A stretch of DNA of 53,133 nt from Desulfobacteraceae bacterium (GTDB lineage Bacteria; Desulfobacterota; Desulfobacteria; Desulfobacterales; UBA5616): NCBI GenBank assembly GCA_013791935.1, contig VMSV01000089.1, positions 1-53,133 on the forward strand, written 5' to 3'. A model generated the notes under the pieces. That model was not told where the DNA came from, searched no databases, and saw only the letters and a list, made by a program, of their open reading frames with translations. Positions 39,897-49,043 of the stretch are shown here, in pieces. The translations under genes were made by a program, and so were the position numbers. Within the stretch, counting starts at the first letter, position 1. The number at the start of each line of letters is the position of its first letter.

Positions 39897-41693
39897 TCAG
39901 TCGGAATCGGTTTTCAAGACCGCCAGAAAAGCCGATTGGGGAATCATCACCTGGCCCACCATTTTCATTCTTTTCTTCCCGGCTTTCTGTTTTTCCAGCA
40001 ATTTCCGTTTCCGGGAGATATCCCCGCCGTAGCATTTTGCCGTCACATCTTTTCGAAAAGCCGAAACGGTTTCACGGGAGATGACATTGCCGCCGATGGC
40101 CCCCTGGATGGCGATCTTAAACATCTGCCGGGGAATTTCCTCTTTGAGCTTTTCGCAGGCATGCCGGGCCCGTTCAACGGCACGGTCTTTGTGCACCAGC
40201 TGGGACAGGGCATCCACCCGATCACCGTTGATGAGGATATCCAGCTTGGCCAGATCCCCGGGTCTGGAATCAATGATATCGTAGTCAAAAGACCCGTACC
40301 CCTGGGTAATGGATTTGAGTTTGTCGTAAAAATCGTAGATCACTTCCGCAAGAGGCAGCTCAAAGATCATTTCCATGCGGTTGCTGCTGAGATACTGGTA
40401 GGTCTTGTTGATCCCCCTGCGGTCCAGACAGAGTTTCATGACCCCGCCCATGTACCGGTCCGGGATGATAATGGCTGCACGGATAAACGGTTCCAGGGCG
40501 GTTTCGATTTTCATGGGATCCGGATAAAGGGCCGGGTTGTCGACCACCATTTCCATGCCGTCCTTCATGATCAACCGATACTGAACCGAGGGAGCCGTCA
40601 TGATCAGGGAGAGGTCGAATTCTCTTTCCAGGCGTTCCTGGACCACTTCCAGATGGAGCAATCCCAGAAAACCGCATCGGAACCCGAAGCCCAGAGCCGC
40701 GGAGGAGTCTTTTTCATAGATCAGAGAGGCATCGTTGAGCTTGAGTTTTTCAAGCCCCACGGCCAGCTCTTCATACCCGTCGGACGCCACCGGATAAATG
40801 GATGAAAACACCACGGGTTTGGATTCTTTAAACCCGGCATGGGCTTTATCACAGGGCCGGTTCTTCAGGGTGATGGTATCCCCGCACCGGGTGTCACTGA
40901 CGGTTTTGATTCCGGCAATGAAATATCCCACCTGGCCGGCGGTAAGCTTCTTCTGGGGAACCCGGACGATCTGGAAAAGCCCCACCTCTTCCACCTTGTA
41001 GGTGGCGTTGTTGGACATGAATTTGATTGTGTCCCCGGGTTTAACCTCTCCGTCAAAGATCCGAATGTGCACAACGGTTCCCCGGTAGGCATCGTAATGG
41101 GAGTCAAAGATCAGGGCTCGTAAGGGGTCTTCGGGGTTGCCCTTGGGCGAGGGCAGCCGGGTCACAATGGCTTCCAAAATTTTGTCGATGCCGATTGCCA
41201 TTTTTGCAGACGCCAGAATGGCGGTTTCCGGGTCCAGGCCCAGGTCCTTCGAAATCTGATCCTTCACCCATTCAATGTTGGCCGACGGCAAGTCGATTTT
41301 ATTGATCACCGGTATGATTTCAAGTTCATGTTCCATGGCCAGGTATAAGTTGGCCAGGGTCTGGGCCTCCACCCCCTGACTGGCGTCCACAAGAAGAAGC
41401 GCCCCTTCACAGGATTTGAGTGCCCGGGACACTTCATAGGTAAAATCCACATGCCCCGGCGTGTCGATGAGGTTCAGGGAATAGGTAATGCCGTCCGCCG
41501 CCTTATAGGGCAGGCAAACGGTATTGCTTTTGATGGTGATTCCCCGTTCCCGCTCAATATCCATGGTGTCCAGAAGCTGATCCTTGAAATCCCGGTCGGA
41601 GATCATTCCCGTGGCTTGAATCAGGCGATCCGACAGGGTGGATTTGCCATGATCGATATGGGCGATAATACTGAAATTCCTGATATGTTTCAT
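39897..41693 (-). CDS. lepA: Elongation factor 4 (back-translocating GTPase)
   Basis: Ribosome-associated translational GTPase that is near-universal in bacteria. The 598 residues include G1 [14 protein letters not shown]2 RGITIKSN, G3 DTPGHVDF and G4 [11 protein letters not shown]-like domains II, III and V, and the EF4-specific C-terminal domain ([20 protein letters not shown] and on). The start at 41693 ([12 protein letters not shown]) is chosen because AGGA lies just upstream; the frame is also open to a TTG at 41705. It is divergent from the diguanylate cyclase gene. Confidence 0.96.
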   Translation of the reverse strand: MKHIRNFSIIAHIDHGKSTLSDRLIQATGMISDRDFKDQLLDTMDIERERGITIKSNTVCLPYKAADGITYSLNLIDTPGHVDFTYEVSRALKSCEGALLLVDASQGVEAQTLANLYLAMEHELEIIPVINKIDLPSANIEWVKDQISKDLGLDPETAILASAKMAIGIDKILEAIVTRLPSPKGNPEDPLRALIFDSHYDAYRGTVVHIRIFDGEVKPGDTIKFMSNNATYKVEEVGLFQIVRVPQKKLTAGQVGYFIAGIKTVSDTRCGDTITLKNRPCDKAHAGFKESKPVVFSSIYPVASDGYEELAVGLEKLKLNDASLIYEKDSSAALGFGFRCGFLGLLHLEVVQERLEREFDLSLIMTAPSVQYRLIMKDGMEMVVDNPALYPDPMKIETALEPFIRAAIIIPDRYMGGVMKLCLDRRGINKTYQYLSSNRMEMIFELPLAEVIYDFYDKLKSITQGYGSFDYDIIDSRPGDLAKLDILINGDRVDALSQLVHKDRAVERARHACEKLKEEIPRQMFKIAIQGAIGGNVISRETVSAFRKDVTAKCYGGDISRKRKLLEKQKAGKKRMKMVGQVMIPQSAFLAVLKTDSD

Positions 41694-41759
41694 TATTCCT
41701 GACAATCAAAGTTTCATAAAAAAATGTTCCGGCATCCGGCTTTATCCGCCAAATGCCGG

Positions 41760-41788
41760 TTGACAGTAAGTTTCTTTCCAGTTATATA
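41760..41788 (+). promoter_or_regulatory. Promoter upstream of the REC-GGDEF gene
   Basis: TTGACA (41760-41765), a 17-bp spacer and TATATA (41783-41788; TATAAT follows two bases later) lie about 110 bases before the ATG at 41899. A small hairpin (CCGGCAT/ATGCCGG) ends just before the -35. Confidence 0.55.
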
Positions 41789-41898
41789 ATAATTCCTTAT
41801 ACTAAAGGCACCTATCTACAGACTGTTGGCAGAAATGTCAAGATCCGTTCCCAAAAGCAATCTTGACAAGAACCCATATGCCGGGACTATAAAATATA

Positions 41899-42840
41899 AT
41901 GATAAACCGTCATGTTCTGATTGTTGATGATGACTCCAATGTCCGAGTTCCCATGCAGGAATTCCTGGAGCATTCCGGATTCATGGTCTCCGCCGCAGAG
42001 ACGGCTGAAAAAGCCATGGATTTGATCGTTCACGATGGCGTTCATGTGGTGATCACGGATATTCAACTGCCCGGCATGAACGGGTTGGACTTCACCGACG
42101 CCATCAAAGCCGCCAGGGCCGACATTGATGTGATCGTCATCACCGGATTCAGTACGGATTATTCCTATGAAGAGGCTGTGGAAAAAGGGGCCTCGGACTT
42201 TATTTTCAAACCGGTCCGGTTCCGGGAATTGCTCCTTCGCCTGAAGAGAGTTTTAAAGGAGAAAGACCTTTCCGAAGAGCGGGACCGCATGCTGAGCGAG
42301 TTGAAAAACCTGGCCATTACAGACGCCCTCACCAATCTCTATAATTCCCGGCAGTTTTATAACCAACTGGAGCTGGAGATGGGCCGCTCCGTCCGCTATC
42401 ACCATCCCCTGTCCCTCATGCTTTTTGACATCGACCATTTCAAGGAGTACAACGATACCTACGGCCATCTTGAAGGAGACAAGGTGCTGGTACGCATCGG
42501 CCAGACCGTCAAATCCCTGCTCCGTACCATGGACACGGCCTACCGCTATGGAGGAGAAGAATTCACCGTCATCCTTCCGGAAACCATCGGCGAAGAAGCC
42601 GTAACGGTTGGAGAAAGGATCCGGAGTTATATCGCTTCTGAAAAATTCATCCAAAATGGAAAGATCATTTCCGTGAGCGTCAGCGTGGGAATTGCGCAGT
42701 TTGACTACTGTGAGGAGACCCCGGAATTTGTCAAGCGAGCGGATCAGGCCATGTATCTGTCCAAGGATAAAGGCCGGAACCAGGTGTCCTATATCCTGCA
42801 ACCTGTAATGGTCGAGCAGGATAAAACCCTTAAAACCTGA
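41899..42840 (+). CDS. Response regulator diguanylate cyclase (REC-GGDEF)
   Basis: A 313-residue protein with an N-terminal receiver (LIVDDD, phospho-Asp54 in VITDIQLPGMNG, ITGFS, FKPVR) and a C-terminal GGDEF domain that would make cyclic di-GMP when phosphorylated. The active-site signature is GGEEF (in YRYGGEEFTVIL), an active variant, and the inhibitory I-site RTMD lies five residues upstream. DIDHFKEYNDTYGH is the conserved metal/substrate region. A 20-residue helix joins the domains, as in PleD/WspR types. Its stop overlaps the convergent rhomboid gene by 11 bases. No cognate kinase is adjacent. Confidence 0.95.
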   Translation: MINRHVLIVDDDSNVRVPMQEFLEHSGFMVSAAETAEKAMDLIVHDGVHVVITDIQLPGMNGLDFTDAIKAARADIDVIVITGFSTDYSYEEAVEKGASDFIFKPVRFRELLLRLKRVLKEKDLSEERDRMLSELKNLAITDALTNLYNSRQFYNQLELEMGRSVRYHHPLSLMLFDIDHFKEYNDTYGHLEGDKVLVRIGQTVKSLLRTMDTAYRYGGEEFTVILPETIGEEAVTVGERIRSYIASEKFIQNGKIISVSVSVGIAQFDYCEETPEFVKRADQAMYLSKDKGRNQVSYILQPVMVEQDKTLKT

Positions 42841-43801
42841 ACACGACTTTCAGCAGCAAATCCCCTCGACCCCCTTCCGGGGTTATTTTCCCCAATCCCT
42901 TTAGTTTCAGCAGGCTTCCCTCCCTGGTTTTCGGTTGAACCGCCACCCTGAACAATCGGTTTTTAAATCCCCAGGGCACGTTGATCATCTTATGGGTTCC
43001 GGCAAGGGCTTCATAGGGGGCCAGAACAAGGGTTCCATAAACATTGGAGTCCCCGGGGGGGCCGGAAGGGTGAACAACCTGAAGCCGGTGGGTTTTTTTC
43101 CTTTCCGTGAACCGGCTGACGACTTCGGACTTCAAGGGAAAGGGAATGTTCATGATGAGTTTTATCAGAATCATACCGAAAATAAACCCGCCGATATGGG
43201 CCCACCAGGCGATTCCCGCCATCTGGCCGTGGCTGCCCGCGGCATTGAGAATCTGAAGGAGAAACCACAGTCCGAGGAAAAAATAGGCCGGAATTTCCAC
43301 AAACCAGGGGATGAAAAGGATGGGAATCAGCGTAAGAATTTTGGCATGGGGGTAGAGAAGAATATAGGCCCCCATGACCCCTGCGATGGCGCCGCTGGCC
43401 CCGATGGTGGGAATCTGGGAATCCAGATTGAAGACCAGCTGAACCACGCCGGAGCCAACACCGCAGGCCAGATAAAATCCCAGGTATTTTACATGCCCCA
43501 GACGGTCTTCGACATTGTCCCCGAAAATATACAGGGACCACATGTTCCCCAGAAGATGCAGGAACCCCCCGTGGAGGAACATGAAGGAAAAAAGTGAAAA
43601 AAACTTCTCCCCGGTTGAAAAATAGGTCGAAAGAGCCGGATGGGTGAATTTGGCCGGAACCAAGCCGTAGAAAAATACAAATTTATCCATGACGGGCCCC
43701 TGGCCCATCTGGATCAGAAACACCAAGACGTTGACCACGATGATGGCCGTATTCACCATCGGATAATTTTTATTCTGTATGGTATCCCGAAGGGGCAGCA
43801 T
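42830..43801 (-). CDS. Rhomboid intramembrane protease with DnaJ-C-like tail
   Basis: A 323-residue protein. Residues 1-220 are a six-segment rhomboid serine protease: FSFMFLHGGFLHLLGNMWSL (loop 1 region), catalytic Ser136 in IGASGAIAG and His202 in WWAHIGGFIFG. After about 30 linker residues, residues 253-323 (VYGTLVLAPYEALAGTHKMI, then NVPWGFKNRLFRVAVQP, KLKGLG and GDLLLKVVF) resemble the substrate-binding C-terminal domain of DnaJ, where I/V-P-x-G and LRLKGLG...GDLYL are the hallmarks. The combination is unusual. The J-domain itself is absent. The tail lies after the sixth membrane segment; its side of the membrane is not established. The fusion reading is by eye. Confidence 0.82.
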   Translation of the reverse strand: MLPLRDTIQNKNYPMVNTAIIVVNVLVFLIQMGQGPVMDKFVFFYGLVPAKFTHPALSTYFSTGEKFFSLFSFMFLHGGFLHLLGNMWSLYIFGDNVEDRLGHVKYLGFYLACGVGSGVVQLVFNLDSQIPTIGASGAIAGVMGAYILLYPHAKILTLIPILFIPWFVEIPAYFFLGLWFLLQILNAAGSHGQMAGIAWWAHIGGFIFGMILIKLIMNIPFPLKSEVVSRFTERKKTHRLQVVHPSGPPGDSNVYGTLVLAPYEALAGTHKMINVPWGFKNRLFRVAVQPKTREGSLLKLKGLGKITPEGGRGDLLLKVVFRF

Positions 43802-43862
43802 AGGAAATTGCCTTGGTTCCCTGGAATTCCGGGGAGTCTATTATTTTTTTTCGGAGCTGACT

Positions 43863-43986
43863 GCAAAACGTTTCGGTTTGGCCGGGATCAAGGCGCACGA
43901 AAATTTCAACCGGAGGAATACTATACGTATTTTGAGGATTGAAATTTGAGCGCAACGCAGAGGTCGGCCGAACTGGAGCGTTTTGC
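43863..43986. repeat. 124-bp inverted-repeat element, copy 2
   Basis: Terminal arms GCAAAACG (43863-43870) and CGTTTTGC (43979-43986) are perfect; internal ATTTCAA/TTGAAAT and TATACGTA extend the pairing. The interior is clearly related to 9576-9700. It ends two bases before the nadC stop. Confidence 0.75.
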
Positions 43987-43987
43987 T

Positions 43988-44821
43988 TCAGATCAGGGCC
44001 TTGATCCTCATACTCAAGTCCACAGACCTCGCCGAGTGGGTGAGTGCTCCCGAGGAGATGATGTCCACGCCGGTATCCGCAAGCTCAGAAAGGGTCTTTG
44101 CGGTCACATTGCCCGACACTTCCACAAGGGCTTTCCCATTGATGACCGAGACAGCTTCCCTCACCTGGTCGAGGCTCATATTATCCAGCATGATCACTTC
44201 CGCTCCGGCTTTGATCGCTTCCCGGACTTCAACCAGGTTGGTCACTTCCACTTCGATTTTCACCAGATGGGAGATCTGTTTCCTGATTTTTTCAACCGCA
44301 GGGGTGATGCCGCCGCAGGCTGCAATGTGGTTGTCCTTGATGAGAACCCCGTCGTAGAGTCCGGTTCTGTGATTATACCCCCCTCCCGTTCGCACGGCGT
44401 ATTTTTCCAGAACCCTTAAGCCCGGTGTGGTTTTTCGAGTATCCACCAGGCGAACCGGTTTATTCTTGATAATTTCCACATAGGATCGCACCAGGGTTGC
44501 AATGCCGGACAAATGCTGCATGAAATTCAGGGCGGTCCGTTCCCCCTTGAGCAGGGCCCGCATGTTCCCTTCCACGGTAAGGGCTGTTTCCCCTTTTTCC
44601 ACCCGGTCCCCATCCTTAAACACGGATTCGAAAAACAGGGTGGAATCCAGATGGGTGAACACCTGTTTGGCAATCTCCAGACCGGCAAGCACCAGGGACT
44701 CTTTGGCCACGATGATTCCCAGGCCTTTGGTTTCTTCCGGCACGGCATAATCCGTGGTGATATCTCCGGAGCCGATGTCTTCCTCAAGGGCTAATTTGAT
44801 AAGATCCGATACGGAATGCAT
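43988..44821 (-). CDS. nadC: Nicotinate-nucleotide pyrophosphorylase (quinolinate phosphoribosyltransferase)
   Basis: Makes nicotinate mononucleotide from quinolinate and PRPP in de novo NAD synthesis. The 277 residues match the family: DYAVPEETKGLGIIVAKESL, the catalytic RLVDTRKTTPGLRVLEKYAV, TGGGYNHRTGLYDGVLIKDN and EVTNLVEVREAIKAGAEVIM, with the final EVSGNVTAKTLSELADTGVD. GGGGAAA/weak ribosome binding precedes the ATG at 44821. nadA and nadB are not in the window. It lies just downstream of valS on the same strand and may be co-transcribed. Confidence 0.95.
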   Translation of the reverse strand: MHSVSDLIKLALEEDIGSGDITTDYAVPEETKGLGIIVAKESLVLAGLEIAKQVFTHLDSTLFFESVFKDGDRVEKGETALTVEGNMRALLKGERTALNFMQHLSGIATLVRSYVEIIKNKPVRLVDTRKTTPGLRVLEKYAVRTGGGYNHRTGLYDGVLIKDNHIAACGGITPAVEKIRKQISHLVKIEVEVTNLVEVREAIKAGAEVIMLDNMSLDQVREAVSVINGKALVEVSGNVTAKTLSELADTGVDIISSGALTHSARSVDLSMRIKALI

Positions 44822-44840
44822 ATTTCCCCCTAAAATGAAA

Positions 44841-47498
44841 TCAAATGGATTTGATTTTATCGATATTCACCTGGACCTTCTCCTGTTTTTCCAGAAGGAG
44901 CGCCTGCTTTTCTTTGACCTTCTCCACCACGTCCAAAGGCGCCTTTTTAAGGAAATCATCATTGGACAGTTTTTTGGAAAACTGGATCATTTCCTTTGAA
45001 ATTTTATCCAGCTCCTTTTCCAGGCGTGATATTTCCTTTTCAACATCAATGATGCCTTCCAGAGATGCGAAAACCGTGGCCCCGTCGATCACCGCCAGGG
45101 CCGAGGATTTCGGTTTTTCCCCCGGAACCGTAATGGAAATGGCATCCAGCCGGGCCAGATGGGTGATCATGTCCTTTTCTTTTTCCAGGACCTCCCGAAG
45201 GCTTTCTTCGGAGGACTGAATCACCACACGAAGTCCCATGGACGGCGAAATGTTCATTTCCCCCCGGATATTCCGGATTCCCGTAATGGCTTGAACCAGA
45301 AGGGTCATCTCGGCCTCGGCTTTTTCATTCTTCATTCCCGTGAAGGCATCGGGCCTGTCCAGGAGAAAGGACATTTGGCTCACAGAACCTTTTGTGCCCG
45401 GCAGTTTGTGCCAGATTTCCTCGGTGACAAAAGGGATAAACGGGTGAAGCAGAATCAGGGTTTCCCTTAAAGCATGCCACAGGGTCTTCAGGGTCGATTC
45501 TTTGTGTTCTTCCCCCAAATGACCGTATAGCGACGGTTTTATGGCTTCAAGGTACCAGTCGCAGAACTCATGCCACACGAACTGATAAAGGGCTCCGGCG
45601 GCTTCGTTGAACCGGTAAAGGTCCAAGGCCCGGGAGACGCTTTCCACGGTGGTGTGAAGGCGGGACAGGATCCATTGGTCCGGCAGAGAGGATGGATTCG
45701 GTTTTGAATCCTCATCCCCCGATTTCAGGTGCATGAAGGAAAAACGGGCCGCATTCCAGAGTTTGTTGATGAAATGCCGGTATCCTTCCACCCGTTTTTC
45801 AGACATCCGGATATCCCGGCCCTGGGCCGCAAAGGCCGCCAGGGTGAAGCGGAAAGCATCCGTGCCGTATTGATCGATGATGGTGAGAGGGTCGATGACG
45901 TTGCCCACGGACTTGCTCATCTTCTTCCCTTCCTCATCTCTGACCAGGGCATGGATGTACACCTCTTTGAAAGGCACTTCCTTCATGAAATGGGTTCCCA
46001 TCATCATCATGCGGGCCACCCAGAAAAACAGAATATCAAACGCCGTCACCAGCACGGCCGTGGGGTAGAATTTCTTCAGCAGGGGGGTTTTTTCCGGCCA
46101 TCCCATGGTGGAAAAAGGCCAGAGAGCCGAAGAAAACCAGGTGTCCAGCACATCGGTTTCCTGAACGAGGTTTTTGCTTCCGCAGGAAGGGCAAGCCTCC
46201 GGTGCTTCGGTGGCCACGGCTATTTCATTGCAGTCCGTGCAGGTCCAGGCCGGAATCTGGTGTCCCCACCAGATCTGACGGGAGATGCACCAGTCCCGAA
46301 TGTTTTCCATCCATTCAAAATAGGTTTTGGTCCACATTTCGGGAATGATTCGGGTCTCGTTGTTGTTTACGGCATCCATGGCTTTTCGGGCCAGGGTCTT
46401 GGTGGCCACAAACCATTGTTTGGAGAGATTGGGCTCAATGGTGGTCCGGCATCGGTAGCAGTGACCCACGCTGTGCTGATGGGGGTCGATTTTGATCATC
46501 AAACCTTTTTGTTTAAGAGCCTTGACCACCGCCTCCCGGCAGGAGAACCGGTCCTGTCCCTTGAACCGGCCCGCGGCTTCGGTCATGACCCCGTCATCGC
46601 CGATGACTTTAATGCTTTCCAGGTCATGGCGCTTGCCGAGTTCAAAATCATTGGGGTCATGGGCCGGGGTGACTTTCAATCCGCCGGAGCCAAAGGCCAT
46701 GTCCACGTATGAATCTTTAATGATGGGGATTTCCCGTTCCATCAGGGGGAGGATCACGGCTTCGGAGGCAAGATTCTGATACCTGGGATCATCCGGGTTC
46801 ACGGCCACCGCCGTATCCCCCAACATGGTTTCGGGCCGGGTGGTGGCCACCACAATGCCGCCTTCTCCTGCGGCAAAAGGATAAAGGATGTGGTAGAGAT
46901 GGCCGTTGTGGTCTTCATGGTCCACTTCCAGGTCCGCCAGGGCGGTTCTGCATCGAGGACACCAGTTGATGATATAGTTCCCCTGGTATATCAGGCCCTC
47001 GTCATAGAGCTGGACAAAGACTTTTTTTACCGCAATTGACAGGCCTTCGTCCATGGTGAACCGTTCCCGGTCCCAATCGCAGGAGGCTCCCAGGCGTTTG
47101 AGCTGGTTGATGATGGCGCTGCCATACTCCTCCCGCCACTTCCAGACCGCTTCGATGAATTTCTCCCTGCCCATCTCGTGCCGGGTGATGCCCTCAGCCG
47201 CAAGTTTCTTTTCCACCACATTCTGGGTGGCGATTCCGGCGTGATCCGTTCCGGGAATCCACAGGACAGCATCCCCCCGAAGTCTTCTATACCGGCAGAG
47301 AATATCCTGAAGGGTGATATTCAGGGCATGCCCCATGTGCAGCACGCCGGTGACATTGGGGGGAGGGATGACGATCGCAAAACCTTTGGCGTTCGAATCC
47401 GGTGTGGCGGAAAACATTTTGTTGCTTTCCCAGTATGCATACCACCGGGCCTCTACATCGTGGGGCTCGTAGCCTTTGTCCAGAAGATCGGAACTCAT
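44841..47498 (-). CDS. valS: Valyl-tRNA synthetase
   Basis: Class I aminoacyl-tRNA synthetase charging tRNA-Val. The 885 residues contain the HIGH-type motif NVTGVLHMGHALN, the editing domain (ATTRPETMLGDTAVAV), a zinc-binding pair of CxxC motifs (WTCTDCNEIAVATEAPEACPSC, split around 400-425), the KMSKS motif KKMSKSVGNVIDP, and the ValS-specific C-terminal coiled coil (DVEKEISRLEKELDKISKEM onward). The start at 47498 (MSSDLLDKGYEPHDVEARW) is chosen because GGAG lies seven bases upstream; the longer frame to 47519 lacks one. No T-box was seen upstream. Confidence 0.97.
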   Translation of the reverse strand: MSSDLLDKGYEPHDVEARWYAYWESNKMFSATPDSNAKGFAIVIPPPNVTGVLHMGHALNITLQDILCRYRRLRGDAVLWIPGTDHAGIATQNVVEKKLAAEGITRHEMGREKFIEAVWKWREEYGSAIINQLKRLGASCDWDRERFTMDEGLSIAVKKVFVQLYDEGLIYQGNYIINWCPRCRTALADLEVDHEDHNGHLYHILYPFAAGEGGIVVATTRPETMLGDTAVAVNPDDPRYQNLASEAVILPLMEREIPIIKDSYVDMAFGSGGLKVTPAHDPNDFELGKRHDLESIKVIGDDGVMTEAAGRFKGQDRFSCREAVVKALKQKGLMIKIDPHQHSVGHCYRCRTTIEPNLSKQWFVATKTLARKAMDAVNNNETRIIPEMWTKTYFEWMENIRDWCISRQIWWGHQIPAWTCTDCNEIAVATEAPEACPSCGSKNLVQETDVLDTWFSSALWPFSTMGWPEKTPLLKKFYPTAVLVTAFDILFFWVARMMMMGTHFMKEVPFKEVYIHALVRDEEGKKMSKSVGNVIDPLTIIDQYGTDAFRFTLAAFAAQGRDIRMSEKRVEGYRHFINKLWNAARFSFMHLKSGDEDSKPNPSSLPDQWILSRLHTTVESVSRALDLYRFNEAAGALYQFVWHEFCDWYLEAIKPSLYGHLGEEHKESTLKTLWHALRETLILLHPFIPFVTEEIWHKLPGTKGSVSQMSFLLDRPDAFTGMKNEKAEAEMTLLVQAITGIRNIRGEMNISPSMGLRVVIQSSEESLREVLEKEKDMITHLARLDAISITVPGEKPKSSALAVIDGATVFASLEGIIDVEKEISRLEKELDKISKEMIQFSKKLSNDDFLKKAPLDVVEKVKEKQALLLEKQEKVQVNIDKIKSI

Positions 47499-47598
47499 AA
47501 TAGTACTCCAGTTAGCCATTTACTCCGGTTTTCTCCATGAAAAAAAGGGGACGGGCTTCATCCCCCTTTACCGGAAGCATTTTTTCATCAGGTTTGTT

Positions 47599-47970
47599 TT
47601 ACCCGGGTTTTCGGGTCTGGTCCCTGATCAATTCACTTATTTTACCAATTTCCTTTTTCACGGCAATTTCAAAAAGCGCCATGATCCTGGCTTCAATTTT
47701 GTTCTGAAAAAGCTTATCCACCGCTTTTTCCACAGCAGCCTCCAGCCGGCCCGGGGAAAGGCTTGACCATTCGGCCAGATCCCGTTCCTCCGGGCTCATA
47801 TCCGAAAGAACCTTATGCCCCGTGATCTCAGACACCAGGGTTCCCAGATCCTCCATGTCCTTGCCAAGATCATCGAATTCATTGACTTCAGTCCGGACTT
47901 CAACCACATCCGTCAGATCGATGATCAGGTCATCGTCTTCCTCATTGCCGAATTCATTTTCTGCGTTCAT
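47599..47970 (-). CDS. Acidic hypothetical protein
   Basis: A 123-residue acidic protein starting MNAENEFGNEEDDDLIIDLT and ending in a helical segment (LEAAVEKAVDKLFQNKIEAR, then IMALFEIAVKKEIGKISELI). The N-terminus, rich in Asp/Glu, is likely disordered. The C-terminal helices resemble coiled-coil or adaptor modules but match no family I can name. The start at 47970 is chosen over 48069 because it begins the acidic segment typical of the gene; the ribosome-binding site is weak (CGGATG). It lies upstream of valS on the same strand. Confidence 0.65.
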   Translation of the reverse strand: MNAENEFGNEEDDDLIIDLTDVVEVRTEVNEFDDLGKDMEDLGTLVSEITGHKVLSDMSPEERDLAEWSSLSPGRLEAAVEKAVDKLFQNKIEARIMALFEIAVKKEIGKISELIRDQTRKPG

Positions 47971-48164
47971 GGCATCCGTATTCCCGTGATATTCCGTCGG
48001 TCGCTGTTGTGCAAATACTGAGAATTTAAACAATAAATGGGATCTATCATACCACCGGTTTTGTGTCAAGGATTCGGGCTGCTGCTCATGGGAGCCCTCA
48101 TTTGATTTTATGGACGGGAAAAAAATGATTTGCAGGAGAACCCGTCCCGTAATAAAAAGGTTCC

Positions 48165-48908
48165 ATGCGATACTTTTATATCCAGCCCCAAACCATTCAG
48201 GGTAAAAAAGCCCTTATTACAGAACCCGATGCCGGGCATATTCGAAAGGTGTTGAGGCTGAAACCCGACGATTCCATCGGCCTTCTGGACGGGGAAGGAT
48301 TCGAGTATCTTGCCCGGATTGAAGAAATCTCAAACCATGGCATCCATGTCCTCATCGAAAATCAATTCCCTTGCACCACAGAATCCCCCCTTTCCCTGAC
48401 CCTGGCCCAGGGGTTTTTAAAGGAATCCAAAATGGATGATCTGGTGCGCCAGCTCACAGAACTGGGGGTGAACCGCTGGCTTCCCTTTATGGCGGAAAGA
48501 TCCATTTCCAGGCCGGATGAAAAGCAACTGACCCGGCGTATGGAACGATGGCGAACCATCTCCAGCCAGGCCATCAAGCAGTGCCACCGGGGAAGGTTCA
48601 TGGACATCGAGAGGGCGTTATCCTTTCAGGACATGGTTTTATCCGCAAAAAACCATGATCTTGCCCTTCTCTTCTGGGAAGAGGAAACCCGGCCGTTGAG
48701 GGAAATCCAAGCCTCTTTCGGGGCACACCCCATTGCATCGGTTTTTATCGTCATCGGGCCGGAAGGGGGATTGACCCAAGAGGAAGTGGGTCATGCCAAA
48801 GCAGCCGGTTTTCACATCGCCGGGCTGGGACCCAGAATTTTAAAGGCTGAAACCGCCACCCTCGCGGCCTGCTCACTGATCCAGCACCTTTTTGGGGACC
48901 TGGGGTAA
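48165..48908 (+). CDS. rsmE: 16S rRNA (uracil-1498-N3)-methyltransferase
   Basis: SPOUT methyltransferase that methylates U1498 of 16S rRNA. The 247 residues show the RsmE N-terminal PUA-like part (HIRKVLRLKPDDSIGLLDGE), the KMDDLVRQLTELGVNRWLPF helix, and the knot with the SAM loop FIVIGPEGGLTQEEV and LGPRILKAETATLAACSLI. The start follows a weak AAAAGG site. It is transcribed toward the tRNA gene and is divergent from the 47599-47970 gene. Confidence 0.95.
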   Translation: MRYFYIQPQTIQGKKALITEPDAGHIRKVLRLKPDDSIGLLDGEGFEYLARIEEISNHGIHVLIENQFPCTTESPLSLTLAQGFLKESKMDDLVRQLTELGVNRWLPFMAERSISRPDEKQLTRRMERWRTISSQAIKQCHRGRFMDIERALSFQDMVLSAKNHDLALLFWEEETRPLREIQASFGAHPIASVFIVIGPEGGLTQEEVGHAKAAGFHIAGLGPRILKAETATLAACSLIQHLFGDLG

Positions 48909-48915
48909 AAATTGC

Positions 48916-48944
48916 TTGACAACCCAAACCGCTTTTAATAGATA
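48916..48944 (+). promoter_or_regulatory. tRNA-Phe promoter
   Basis: TTGACA (48916-48921), a 17-bp spacer and TAGATA (48939-48944), with transcription expected near 48951, place the tRNA 5' end about 17 bases into the transcript. Confidence 0.55.
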
Positions 48945-48967
48945 CAGACACTTAATTTTTGGTGTGT

Positions 48968-49043
48968 GCCGAGGTAGCTCAGTCGGTAGAGCAGGGGACT
49001 GAAAATCCCCGTGTCGGCGGTTCGATTCCGTTCCTCGGCACCA
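48968..49043 (+). tRNA. tRNA-Phe (GAA)
   Basis: A 76-base tRNA. The acceptor arms GCCGAGG (48968-48974) and CCTCGGC (49033-49039) pair perfectly. The D-stem is GCTC/GAGC, and the anticodon stem GGGGA/TCCCC encloses the loop CTGAAAA with anticodon GAA. The T-arm is CGGCGG-TTCGATT-CCG-type, and the discriminator A plus CCA (49041-49043) are encoded. It is intact and expected to be functional. The 3' flank is the usual place for integrative elements. Confidence 0.95.

Noticed and set aside
39684..40805. Plus-strand frame of 373 codons over leuC and lepA
   Set aside because: It spans two real genes on the other strand and has no recognisable domain.
45729..46712. Plus-strand frame of 327 codons over valS
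   Set aside because: Antisense shadow of the synthetase; composition is typical of reverse-strand reading.
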